A DNA stretch of 5,787 bases from CAZEQK01 sp964514395 (GTDB taxonomy: Bacteria; Bacillota; Bacilli; Tepidibacillales; Tepidibacillaceae): assembly GCA_964514395.1 (NCBI GenBank), contig CAZEQK010000086.1:1-5787 (forward strand), given 5' to 3'. The notes beneath the pieces were generated by a model. That model saw only the letters and a program-made list of their open reading frames with translations. It was not told where the DNA came from and searched no databases. This document shows positions 1 through 5,787 of this stretch, one piece after another. The position numbers and the translations under genes are program-made. The stretch's first letter is position 1. Each line of letters opens with the position of its first letter.

Positions 1-21
1 GATAACTACAGTATTCGCGAT

Positions 22-67
22 GAAATTCGGTAATTCCTCTCGCAAGGAGGGATTCCCGTTGGGTTTC
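22..67 (+). other. Imperfect long hairpin of unknown role
   Basis: Bases 22-31 can pair with 58-67 and bases 32-39 with 47-54, with a 7-base loop (40-46) and a CCC bulge at 55-57. This gives 18 pairs, but about six are G-U wobbles on the plus strand and would be A-C mismatches on the minus strand. If it acts as RNA or single-stranded DNA, the plus strand is therefore the likelier one. It lies about 40 bases beyond the 3' end of the recombinase gene. No T-run follows it on either strand, so it is not a typical intrinsic terminator. A recombination site for the neighbouring recombinase is possible but is inference only. Confidence 0.35.
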
Positions 68-106
68 GGTAAAATAACCTATGTCCGTTTAGGATTGGGG
101 TTGTTT

Positions 107-724
107 CTAGTCAGATTGAAGGAAGCGATCTAGTGGACTTTGGATGCTTCTTACGCTCCTTTCTGTGACATGGGTGTAGATCTCTGTTGTTTTTGAGCTA
201 CTATGACCTAATAGCTCCTGTATGAATCTCAAGTCTGTTCCACCTTCTAATAAATGTGTTGCAAATGAGTGCCTCAATGTATGCACGGTAGCTTCCTTTT
301 TTATCCCTGCACTCTCCTTTGCTCTTTCAAATATTTTTTGCACAGTTCTTTCACTTATATGTGATCCTATATCACCTCCAGGGAATAACCAGTCAAATGG
401 TCGGTATTTTTTAGAATACTTTCTTAGCACCTCCAAGGCCACCTGAGATAAAACAGTGTACCGATCTTTTCTTCCCTTTCCTTGCCTTACCCGTATTAGC
501 ATTCTTTGGCTATCGATATCTGTTACTCTTAAATTTATCGCTTCTCCAATTCGTAGACCTGATGAATAAATAAGATACATAATAGCTTGATGCTTTTCAT
601 TTTTTAGTTCATTCAGTATCTTTGATACTTCTTCCGAACTCAAAACAGTGGGTAGTTTTTTTTGTTTTTTTGGTCTAGATAATTTTATTTCAATATCATC
701 TCTCTCTAATATATACCTATACAA
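107..724 (-). CDS. Recombinase C-terminal catalytic half
   Basis: This 205-residue frame carries the complete tyrosine recombinase active site. Visible residues are Arg58 (SSGLRIGEA), Lys83 in the beta-hairpin (QGKGRKD), His148-x-x-Arg151 (HTLRH), His174 (LLGHSS) and the nucleophile Tyr183 (TEIYTHV). The end, SPLDRFL, is typical of XerC/XerD relatives. Its nominal TTG start at 724 has no ribosome binding site and lies inside the preceding reading frame, so it is not a natural gene start. The complete set of catalytic residues suggests that the break is recent. The short overlap (706-724) would allow weak coupled re-initiation, but nothing in the sequence shows that this occurs. Confidence 0.7.
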   Translation of the reverse strand: MYRYILERDDIEIKLSRPKKQKKLPTVLSSEEVSKILNELKNEKHQAIMYLIYSSGLRIGEAINLRVTDIDSQRMLIRVRQGKGRKDRYTVLSQVALEVLRKYSKKYRPFDWLFPGGDIGSHISERTVQKIFERAKESAGIKKEATVHTLRHSFATHLLEGGTDLRFIQELLGHSSSKTTEIYTHVTERSVRSIQSPLDRFLQSD

Positions 725-1188
725 AATTTTATAGCGCTTATTGTCTGATTTACATAAGAGTGGGAGTTTTGATTGTTCACAAGCATAAATAATAAATATT
801 TACGAATCTCTTTATCATGAATTAGCTGTGGTTCTTTATGAAAGAATAATAGAAATCTTCGAGTATGTCCGATATACGCCTTCTGTGTTTTCGGACTATA
901 TCCTTTTAGAATGAGTTCTTCCTTTAGATTCGTTAATACATCTGTTACCCACGACGGAGGCTTCTTATCTGACATCCTTTCCCTCGTATTTAAAAGGATG
1001 TTATCATTTTTAAATATACTTGCCAGCTTATTAATGTTTTCGTTAGTAAAAGGGAGCTTCCAGCATTTATCCATGCGATTCCATGAATATCCTTTAATTT
1101 GTTTGATTTTCTTAATATGTTCCCTTGTATACTCTTGAAAAGTAACACAGATGTGACTGCTATTATCATATTTTATCATGGTCTTCAT
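706..1188 (-). CDS. Recombinase N-terminal half: extra domain plus DNA-binding SAM-like domain
   Basis: This 160-residue frame is the N-terminal part of the broken recombinase. Residues 33-46 (GYSWNRMDKCWKLP) fit the pattern G-x-x-W-[DN]-x5-W-x-[LIV]-P, typical of the small HARP-like module known from SMARCAL1 and from the front of some bacterial tyrosine recombinases. Residues about 82-155 match the SAM-like core-binding domain, with the hallmark GYSPKTQKAYIGHTRRFLLFF at 96-116. The last five residues (CIGIY) are out-of-frame additions. With no catalytic domain it cannot recombine DNA alone; at most it could still bind DNA. The start is ATG at 1188 with a purine-rich ribosome binding site. 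An in-frame ATG three codons later has none of its own. Confidence 0.7.
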   Translation of the reverse strand: MKTMIKYDNSSHICVTFQEYTREHIKKIKQIKGYSWNRMDKCWKLPFTNENINKLASIFKNDNILLNTRERMSDKKPPSWVTDVLTNLKEELILKGYSPKTQKAYIGHTRRFLLFFHKEPQLIHDKEIRKYLLFMLVNNQNSHSYVNQTISAIKFCIGIY

Positions 1189-1367
1189 CAGTGATTCCCC
1201 TTCATTCTTTTATTTTTTCTTGATTCGACATAAGATAGGTAATTCCTTTTAATTTATCCATTTATTTCTATAATTTTTAGACAATTTATACACACCTATA
1301 CATAAAGGATTATGATGCTTATTCTTAACACATACTATAGGTATCAGCTGAAAAAAGGAGATGCAGA

Positions 1368-1565
1368 ATGAAAATGACGAACAAGGATGAACAACAAACT
1401 CTATACAGCCAGCTAAAAGCGGTAAAGGAGGAGGATGAAAAACCCTCAATCAAGGATGGGGTAATCAATAACAGCATAGCAGAAATTCCAGCTAGTCTTT
1501 ATGGAGAGCGAGCGGATTCACAAACTGAGCTTGAACAAGCGCTAACCGAAGACTACACGGACTAA
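1368..1565 (+). CDS. Small acidic protein of unknown function (N-terminal part of a broken gene)
   Basis: I do not recognise this 65-residue product. It is hydrophilic and rich in Glu, Asp, Gln and Lys, with no signal peptide or membrane segment. The start is well supported: ATG at 1368 lies 7 bases after AAAGGAG. A perfect TATAAT at 1269-1274 may be a -10 element, but no good -35 hexamer sits at the right distance. The stop at 1563-1565 looks premature. In the -1 frame, from about 1562, the reading frame stays open to 1948 and continues in similar style (LSESHSDALSKCVVELIQ). It is divergent from the recombinase, with about 180 bases between the two starts. It could be a genuine 65-residue protein, but a frameshifted longer gene fits better. 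Confidence 0.6.
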   Translation: MKMTNKDEQQTLYSQLKAVKEEDEKPSIKDGVINNSIAEIPASLYGERADSQTELEQALTEDYTD

Positions 1566-1948
1566 GTGAATCTCATTCAGATGCGTTATCTAAATGTGTA
1601 GTTGAATTAATTCAGGATCTTAGTGCCTCATATGCCTTGGGTATTTTAGCGGCATTTTACTATTGGAAGAGCATCAAGGGTAAAATGAGCATGAATGAAA
1701 CTCATAGATTAATAAGCAATGTTAAGAGCATGCAGTCGAAAACCAACAGAGAAAGAAAAAGAGCCTATAGACTTGGAGATAATAGACAACAATTTTTTAG
1801 CAGTAAAAAATCCCCGGCCCATGAGTACGTGATGTACACTCAGTCCAGGGATGTTGATAACCACAACGAAAACAACATTTATCTTCGGTTTCAACAAGAC
1901 TTCCTCTTCAACACCGTAAGAGGGAGTTGCTTTAATCCCTCGAAATAA
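1562..1948 (+). pseudogene. Downstream part of the frameshifted unknown gene, running into a repeat
   Basis: This frame is open for 129 codons from the point where the 65-residue frame stops. Inserting one base near 1562 would fuse them into one protein of about 190 residues. It contains a moderately hydrophobic stretch (SASYALGILAAFYYW) that might be an amphipathic or membrane-associated helix, then a basic segment (KTNRERKRAYRLG). I recognise no family. From 1878 the coding sequence lies inside the 180-bp repeat, so the last 23 residues and the TAA stop come from the repeat. The natural C-terminus may have been replaced when the repeat arrived. A start within this frame (TTG at 1637) has no ribosome binding site. 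Confidence 0.5.
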
Positions 1949-2057
1949 GGGCGGCATAGCACGACTAAATGCTTTAGCAATTAGTGTGACTTGTGCCCTA
2001 CGGGTGCTAAGGTTCAGGTGGAGATAAAAAACTCCATCTGAACCAAGATTTCTTTAT
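1878..2057 (+). repeat. 180-bp structured repeat, copy 1 (candidate structured RNA)
   Basis: This copy aligns without gaps to 3080-3259. The first 17 bases (TTTATCTTCGGTTTCAA) are identical, the next 40 are diverged, and the last 123 are about 90% identical. Plus-strand hairpins are 1900-1908 with 1918-1926, 1937-1940 with 1948-1951, 1960-1973 with 1976-1988 (one bulged G, one mismatch), 1993-1998 with 2002-2007, and 2011-2023 with 2032-2044 (13 pairs, one G-U). The last hairpin is followed by AAGATTTCTTTAT, a weak U-rich tail that might end transcripts of the plus-strand gene. It lies between that gene and trpS, which converge on it. I know no named family for it. Confidence 0.85.
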
Positions 2058-2080
2058 CAATTTCCTTAGATGGTTAAATA

Positions 2081-3052
2081 CTAATCCTTATAATGCAAGC
2101 CTACATTTTTACGGGCTAGATCCATATAATAGGCTGCTGTGGTCCTCGCTTTATCTGCTCCCTTTTCCAAGATACGAAAGACCTCTCCCCTGTCATTGGC
2201 ATATTGCTCACGCTTTTTACGATACGGGGCGAAATACTCCCATATGACACCGACCAATTCCTTTTTCACTTCGCCATATTTTAAGCCCGGTGTTAAAAAC
2301 CGTTCCTTTAATGCTTCCTTTTCCTTTTTATCTAAAAAGGCAGAATAGATTTCAAACAGATAATTATCCTTGATTGGCTTTGGCCCCTCAATCGGTGTGG
2401 TATCTGTTTTAATCGACATGACCTTTTTCTTTAATGTCTTTTCATCAGTAAAAATATCAATCGTATTACCATAGGATTTAGACATTTTTTGCCCATCAAT
2501 CCCTGGTACGGTTGCCACTTCTTCTGCAATATCTGCATCAGGAACCACAAAGGTTTCACCATAGGTTGAATTAAACCGCTCCGCCACGTCTCTAGCAATC
2601 TCTAGATGCTGCTTTTGATCCTTTCCAACTGGTACCCGTTCCCCACCAAATGCTAAGATATCTGCAGCCATCAAAACGGGGTAAGAGAATAAACCAAGAC
2701 TTGCTGGAATCCCCTTCGCCATTTTATCCTTATAGGAATGGGCCCTTTCTAGTAAGCCCATTCCTGTTACATTAGACAGAATCCATGTTAATTCAGTCAC
2801 CTCTGGTACGTCTGATTGCACCCAAAATGTTGACTTTTCAGGATCAATACCTAAAGCAAGAAAATCGCAAACCGCTTCAAAGGTACCCTCCTTCAGCTTT
2901 TCTGCATCAAATACTGAGGTTAAGGCATGATAATTCACGATAAAGGTAAATAGATCACTATTTTCCTGATAATCAACCATCCGTTTCATCATTCCAAAAT
3001 AATTTCCTAAATGTAACCTTCCAGATGGTTGAATACCTGATAAAACACGCAT
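2081..3052 (-). CDS. trpS: Tryptophanyl-tRNA synthetase, KMSKS-YGN (non-housekeeping-like) type
   Basis: This cytosolic class Ic enzyme joins tryptophan to tRNA-Trp using ATP. At 323 residues it has full family length. The ATP-binding signatures are present: the HIGH-type motif in PSGRLHLGN (residues 9-17) and KMSKS at 189-193. GIQPSG (6-11), PVGKDQKQHLE (141-151) and LMAADIL (127-133) are also typical. The motif context KMSKSYGN and the overall sequence differ from the Bacillus subtilis enzyme as I remember it (KMSKSDPN), placing it in a separate branch seen in other bacteria. ATG at 3052 is preferred over upstream TTG/GTG codons because GGAG lies 8 bases before it and family members start MxxxSGIQPSG. 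I see no T-box leader and no clear terminator. Repeat copies flank it on both sides. It may be an auxiliary copy. Confidence 0.96.
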   Translation of the reverse strand: MRVLSGIQPSGRLHLGNYFGMMKRMVDYQENSDLFTFIVNYHALTSVFDAEKLKEGTFEAVCDFLALGIDPEKSTFWVQSDVPEVTELTWILSNVTGMGLLERAHSYKDKMAKGIPASLGLFSYPVLMAADILAFGGERVPVGKDQKQHLEIARDVAERFNSTYGETFVVPDADIAEEVATVPGIDGQKMSKSYGNTIDIFTDEKTLKKKVMSIKTDTTPIEGPKPIKDNYLFEIYSAFLDKKEKEALKERFLTPGLKYGEVKKELVGVIWEYFAPYRKKREQYANDRGEVFRILEKGADKARTTAAYYMDLARKNVGLHYKD

Positions 3053-3060
3053 AAAATTCA

Positions 3061-3064
3061 CTCC
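3061..3064 (-). promoter_or_regulatory. trpS: Ribosome binding site of trpS
   Basis: On the minus strand GGAG is followed by an 8-base spacer (TGAATTTT) and ATG at 3052. This spacing decides for the ATG start over the in-frame TTG at 3070 and GTG at 3061, neither of which has a ribosome binding site at a suitable distance. Confidence 0.75.
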
Positions 3065-3079
3065 AATCAAACCTAAAAT

Positions 3080-3259
3080 TTTATCTTCGGTTTCAAGAAG
3101 AATCCCTCATCAGTATCGTAAAAGGATTTTGTATCCATCCCTTGAAATAAGGGCGGTATAGCACGACTTAATGCTTTAGCATTTAGTGTGACTAGTACCC
3201 TATGGGTGCTAAGGTTCAGTTGAAGATAAAAAACTCCATCTGAACTAAGTCTTCTTTAT
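3080..3259 (+). repeat. 180-bp structured repeat, copy 2 (upstream of trpS)
   Basis: Same orientation and length as the copy at 1878-2057. Plus-strand hairpins recur at the same places: 3139-3143 with 3149-3153 (five perfect pairs), 3162-3175 with 3178-3190, 3195-3200 with 3204-3209, and 3213-3225 with 3234-3246 (less perfect, two mismatches). Base 3197 is A where copy 1 has G, and both pair with the same T, which supports a selected stem. The 5' end (3079-3088) is perfectly complementary to 3222-3231. Its left end is 27 bases from the trpS start codon, so any trpS transcript starting upstream would include its antisense. No T-box signature is seen in it. Confidence 0.85.
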
Positions 3260-3341
3260 ATATAAAGAGATTAAATATGTAATATCTATAATACCTAATT
3301 TTAGCAAAGAACAAAACACCTATCTTGAATTTTATCATCTT

Positions 3342-3390
3342 TTTCAAGAAAATAAAGCAAGGTTTGTCATCTAAATGAGTAAACCTTGCT
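3342..3390 (-). terminator. Rho-independent terminator of the yhaQP operon
   Basis: Bases 3356-3365 and 3381-3390 form a perfect 10-bp stem (AGCAAGGTTT with AAACCTTGCT) around a 15-base loop. On the minus strand the stem is followed by TTATTTTCTT, a good U-rich tail. It lies about 220 bases past the yhaP stop codon. On the plus strand the tail (TATTATA) is poorer, so the main direction is minus. It separates the transporter operon from trpS. Confidence 0.8.
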
Positions 3391-3424
3391 TATTATAGCA
3401 TACCTTACTATATGATTTTCATGC

Positions 3425-3594
3425 TTTTATCTTGTATCTGAGTTTTAAAATCCCATATCAGCATCGTGAGACTTTGCTCATATAATAGGTTTATGCCATG
3501 TTAAAAAGGGTATCAACCATTGGATTGGTCTCTCTAGCTGATTCTCCATAGCTCTGATTTTGATCATAGAGCTTACTGAATGAGCTTTCTATTT
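3425..3594 (+). repeat. Possible degenerate third copy of the structured repeat
   Basis: TTTTATCTT at 3425-3433 is followed, after 15 bases instead of 13, by a 19-base block (3449-3467) matching copy 2 at 16 of 19 positions (AATCCC..ATCAG.ATCGT), then by CTTTG near TTTTG. After that the similarity fades. The region still ends, like the other copies, in a strong hairpin and a T-rich tail at about the expected distance. The 5' match looks real; the full extent is a guess. Confidence 0.35.
3536..3586 (+). other. Two-part hairpin downstream of yhaP
   Basis: Outer arms AGCTGATTC (3536-3544) and GAATGAGCT (3578-3586) pair at 8 of 9 positions. Inner arms AGCTCT (3550-3555) and AGAGCT (3568-3573) pair perfectly, with an additional GAT/ATC stem around a TTTG loop. 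On the plus strand TTCTATTT follows, resembling a terminator tail, but no plus-strand gene ends here. On the minus strand it lies in the 3' untranslated region of yhaP and lacks a T-run. Confidence 0.5.
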
Positions 3595-3611
3595 AATATG
3601 TTTACCCCTTA

Positions 3612-4865
3612 TTAGTTGTTTTTATGAAGATGAATCGCCTGTTTCATATTTTTAAAGGAAGTTCCCTTGCCATACATCAACACCCCACCACGATATACTT
3701 TGGCTGCAAGTAAGGCTACTCCAATAATCGTTAGTATTAATAGACCGATTGTAATAAAGATTTCCCATAATGCGGGATTTCCAACCCCTATACGTAGGAA
3801 CATAATAATCGGAGTGAAGATTGGAATATAAGAAGAAACCACAACAAACATAGCATCTGGCTTTGTTAAGCCAAACATTGCAATCATAAATGCGATGACA
3901 ATAACCAGATTTAATGGAGTTAATGACTGCTGCAAATCCTCCACTCTACTAACTAAGGAGCCTAAGGTTGCTGCGATTGTTGCAAATAACAAATAGCCAA
4001 GTATATAGAAAATCACTGCAAAGATGATCGTTTCTACAGGAATATTGGAGAAATCCACCTTCATGTTTCCGAAATCAACGGTTTTATTACCAAATTTCAT
4101 TGAAATATAGCCAATAATGATAAATATAGCCGTTTGAAAGATACCTAGCAGCGCGATACCCAATATCTTCCCAAACATCTGCTTAATTGGATTCACACTA
4201 GAAACCAGTATTTCCATCACTCTAGAGCTTTTTTCCTTGGCCACCTCTGTGGCTACTAGATTGCCATACATTAAGACTCCAAAATAAATCGCAAATAATA
4301 GGATATAGACTAATACCTGAGACTGAACGATTTCCTCTTCACTTTTTGCATCCTTTGCTAAAGGAATCTTAATAATCGTCATTGGCTTAAATAATTGGGC
4401 TGCTTGATCAACAGTCAATCCTAAGGTACTGGCCTTCATTCTAAACTGTACTTGATTTATCACCTGCTCTAATTTACGTGGTACATTACTATCTGTAATC
4501 TGCTGTGCTTTATAGGTTGCAGATATGGAACCTTTATCAATAGAGTCAATGATTAAATAGCTATTAATCTTACTACTATTAAGCTTGCTAGTTGCTTCCT
4601 CTTCATTTTTTACAGGTAGTAATTTCAACTGATCGAATCCAAAAGCTATGATTTGTTGCGCTAATGGCTGATAGACTTCGTTTGTTTGATCCACGACACC
4701 AACAGTGGTGACATTTGTATCCTTATTATTAAAATAGGTAATGAGCCCTGGCAAATTAAAGACAATAACGATTAGTAGTGCCATAATGAACGTCGTAATT
4801 TTAAAGGTTTTTGATTTTAGGTTTGTTACAAAGGTATGGGACAAAACTGTTAAAAATTTACTCAT
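3612..4865 (-). CDS. yhaP: ABC-2 type exporter permease (YhaP/NatB-like)
   Basis: This is the membrane subunit of an ABC exporter, 417 residues from the chosen start, matching Bacillus YhaP in length and style. One membrane segment lies near the N-terminus (about residues 25-45), followed by a large extracytoplasmic domain (about 48-180). Five or six further segments follow (about 185-205, 232-255, 280-300, 318-335, 340-360, 367-390). The cytoplasmic motif EKSSRVMEILVSSVNP after the second segment is characteristic of this ABC-2 family and is thought to contact the ATPase. ATG at 4865 overlaps the yhaQ stop (ATGAGTAA, 8 bases), implying translational coupling. GTG three codons earlier is an alternative. 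The substrate is unknown; the family is often labelled sodium export by similarity to NatB, which the sequence cannot confirm. Confidence 0.93.
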   Translation of the reverse strand: MSKFLTVLSHTFVTNLKSKTFKITTFIMALLIVIVFNLPGLITYFNNKDTNVTTVGVVDQTNEVYQPLAQQIIAFGFDQLKLLPVKNEEEATSKLNSSKINSYLIIDSIDKGSISATYKAQQITDSNVPRKLEQVINQVQFRMKASTLGLTVDQAAQLFKPMTIIKIPLAKDAKSEEEIVQSQVLVYILLFAIYFGVLMYGNLVATEVAKEKSSRVMEILVSSVNPIKQMFGKILGIALLGIFQTAIFIIIGYISMKFGNKTVDFGNMKVDFSNIPVETIIFAVIFYILGYLLFATIAATLGSLVSRVEDLQQSLTPLNLVIVIAFMIAMFGLTKPDAMFVVVSSYIPIFTPIIMFLRIGVGNPALWEIFITIGLLILTIIGVALLAAKVYRGGVLMYGKGTSFKNMKQAIHLHKNN

Positions 4866-5757
4866 AGGAAGCACCTACCTTCTCAATAAATATATCATTA
4901 AGCGAGGGCTCTTCTAGTACGAATTTTGTTATATATCCTCGTGTTGCAATGGCATGAAGGATTTCTTGGGAAATGGATTCTTTATTAATCTGAATAACAT
5001 ATCCCTGGGCTGTCTTCTTCAATTTGACCACACCGTTTAATTTATCTAAATCATTTAAATTCGCATCCGTATGTATCATCACATTTTTCTTACCGAAGGA
5101 GCGTTTAATATCTCGAAGGTTGCCATAAACAACCGGACTTCCCTTATGTATAATACATATACTTTGACATAGCTCCTCCACATGCTCCATTCTATGACTA
5201 GAAAAAACAATCGTTGTCCCACTTTTGGAAAGCTCAACAATCACATTTTTTAATAGCTCTACGTTCACAGGGTCCAATCCACTAAAGGGTTCATCTAAGA
5301 AAATGAGCTTCGGTTTATGTATGACTGCAGCAATAAATTGAATCTTTTGTTGATTCCCCTTTGATAGTTCCTCCACCTTTTTATTTAAATAATCTGTGAT
5401 ATGAAACCGTTCCAGCCATTTCTGAATTTCATCAATAATCCGGTGTTTATCCATTCCTCGAAGCTTCGCAAGATAGGTCAATTGCTCTTTCACTGTTAGC
5501 TTGGGATATAGTCCTCTTTCCTCAGGAAGATAGCCTATTTGATCGCTGTTGCTATAATCAATTCTCTCTCCATCCCAAACGATATCTCCTTCAGTAGCTG
5601 ATAAAAGTCCTAATATCATTCGTATGGTCGTCGTTTTACCAGCTCCATTCGCACCAAGAAAACCAAAAATTTCATGATTCGAAATTTCTAAATTTAAGTG
5701 GTCTACCGCGACTAAATCCCCAAATTTTTTCGTTACTCCTTGAATTTTTAAAGACAT
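4858..5757 (-). CDS. yhaQ: ABC transporter ATP-binding protein (YhaQ/NatA-like)
   Basis: This 299-residue cytoplasmic ATPase powers the exporter formed with the permease encoded next. The nucleotide-binding domain is complete: Walker A GANGAGKTT (35-43), a Q-loop region with Glu in place of the usual Gln (GYLPEERGLYP, 75-85, usual in this subfamily), signature LSKGNQQK (131-138), Walker B LIFLDEP (151-157) and the H-loop His188. A C-terminal extension of about 80 residues, ending in the EEPSLNDIFIEKVG block (282-295), is typical of the NatA/YhaQ/CcmA-like group. The start is ATG at 5757, with GGAGG 6 bases upstream. It is the first gene of the pair. Only 30 bases of upstream sequence are visible, so the promoter is outside the window. 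Confidence 0.95.
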   Translation of the reverse strand: MSLKIQGVTKKFGDLVAVDHLNLEISNHEIFGFLGANGAGKTTTIRMILGLLSATEGDIVWDGERIDYSNSDQIGYLPEERGLYPKLTVKEQLTYLAKLRGMDKHRIIDEIQKWLERFHITDYLNKKVEELSKGNQQKIQFIAAVIHKPKLIFLDEPFSGLDPVNVELLKNVIVELSKSGTTIVFSSHRMEHVEELCQSICIIHKGSPVVYGNLRDIKRSFGKKNVMIHTDANLNDLDKLNGVVKLKKTAQGYVIQINKESISQEILHAIATRGYITKFVLEEPSLNDIFIEKVGASYE

Positions 5758-5762
5758 AACCT

Positions 5763-5771
5763 TCCTCCCTC
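5763..5771 (-). promoter_or_regulatory. yhaQ: Ribosome binding site of yhaQ
   Basis: On the minus strand GAGGGAGGAAGG precedes ATG at 5757, with the GGAGG core 6 bases from the start. This is a near-consensus Shine-Dalgarno sequence and fixes the yhaQ start. Confidence 0.8.
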
Positions 5772-5787
5772 TTCAAAAATCAATAAT

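Larger units (their letters stand above)
107..1188 (-). pseudogene. Frameshifted tyrosine recombinase (XerC/D-like)
   Basis: Read together, the two overlapping halves make one tyrosine recombinase of about 360 residues. The first frame ends at 706-708 after reading through the end of the SAM-like domain (SAIKF). The family sequence resumes in the -1 frame as LYRYILERDDIEIKL. Restoring one T in the minus-strand run AAAATTTT (plus 723-730) rejoins them exactly. Domain order is a small extra N-terminal domain (about residues 10-60), the core-binding SAM-like domain (about 78-155) and the catalytic domain. A good ribosome binding site (GAAGGGGA, about 7 bases before ATG at 1188) supports the start. 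The family cuts and rejoins DNA through a covalent tyrosine intermediate, but no substrate can be assigned. No canonical slippery heptamer for programmed -1 frameshifting is present, so I infer a mutation (or a read error in the homopolymer). Confidence 0.85.
3260..3611. other. Non-coding stretch between repeat copy 2 and yhaP
   Basis: I see no supportable gene here on either strand. It contains a 16-bp A/T palindrome at 3253-3268 overlapping the end of the repeat, a small 7-bp stem (3323-3329 with 3343-3349), the operon terminator, a possible degenerate third repeat copy from 3425, and a two-part hairpin at 3536-3586. The trpS promoter should lie in or just beyond repeat copy 2, but I could not identify convincing -35 and -10 elements. 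Confidence 0.6.

Overview
The window looks like chromosomal DNA of a low-G+C Gram-positive bacterium, most likely a Bacillaceae or close relative. The DNA is A/T-rich, ribosome binding sites are of the strong AAGGAG/GGAGG type, and the ABC transporter pair at the right end closely resembles Bacillus YhaQ/YhaP. This is judged from remembered family sequences; no database search was possible.

Layout from left to right. Positions 1-106 hold no convincing gene but contain an imperfect long hairpin. Positions 107-1188 (minus) encode a tyrosine recombinase with a small extra N-terminal domain. It is split by a one-base frameshift into an N-terminal half and a catalytic half. Divergent from it, positions 1368-1948 (plus) hold an unrecognised small gene, also split by what looks like a one-base loss. 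Its last codons run into the first copy of a 180-bp structured repeat (1878-2057). Positions 2081-3052 (minus) encode an intact tryptophanyl-tRNA synthetase of the KMSKS-YGN type, unlike the Bacillus subtilis housekeeping enzyme. A second copy of the repeat (3080-3259, same orientation) ends 27 bases upstream of its start codon. Positions 3260-3611 are non-coding and hold a rho-independent terminator, a possible degenerate third repeat copy and a two-part hairpin. Positions 3612-5757 (minus) encode a translationally coupled ABC exporter, permease YhaP and ATPase YhaQ; the yhaQ promoter lies beyond the window edge.

The right third is ordinary conserved chromosome. The left two thirds look like a decaying accessory region: a broken recombinase, a broken unknown gene, and an alternative trpS sitting between direct repeats. 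The feature most worth attention is the repeat. Its two copies align over 180 bases without a gap, about 85% overall and about 90% in the last 123 bases. They conserve a series of hairpins, and most of the base changes and G-U wobbles favour folding of the plus strand. I read this as a structured RNA (or single-strand DNA) element of a family I cannot name.
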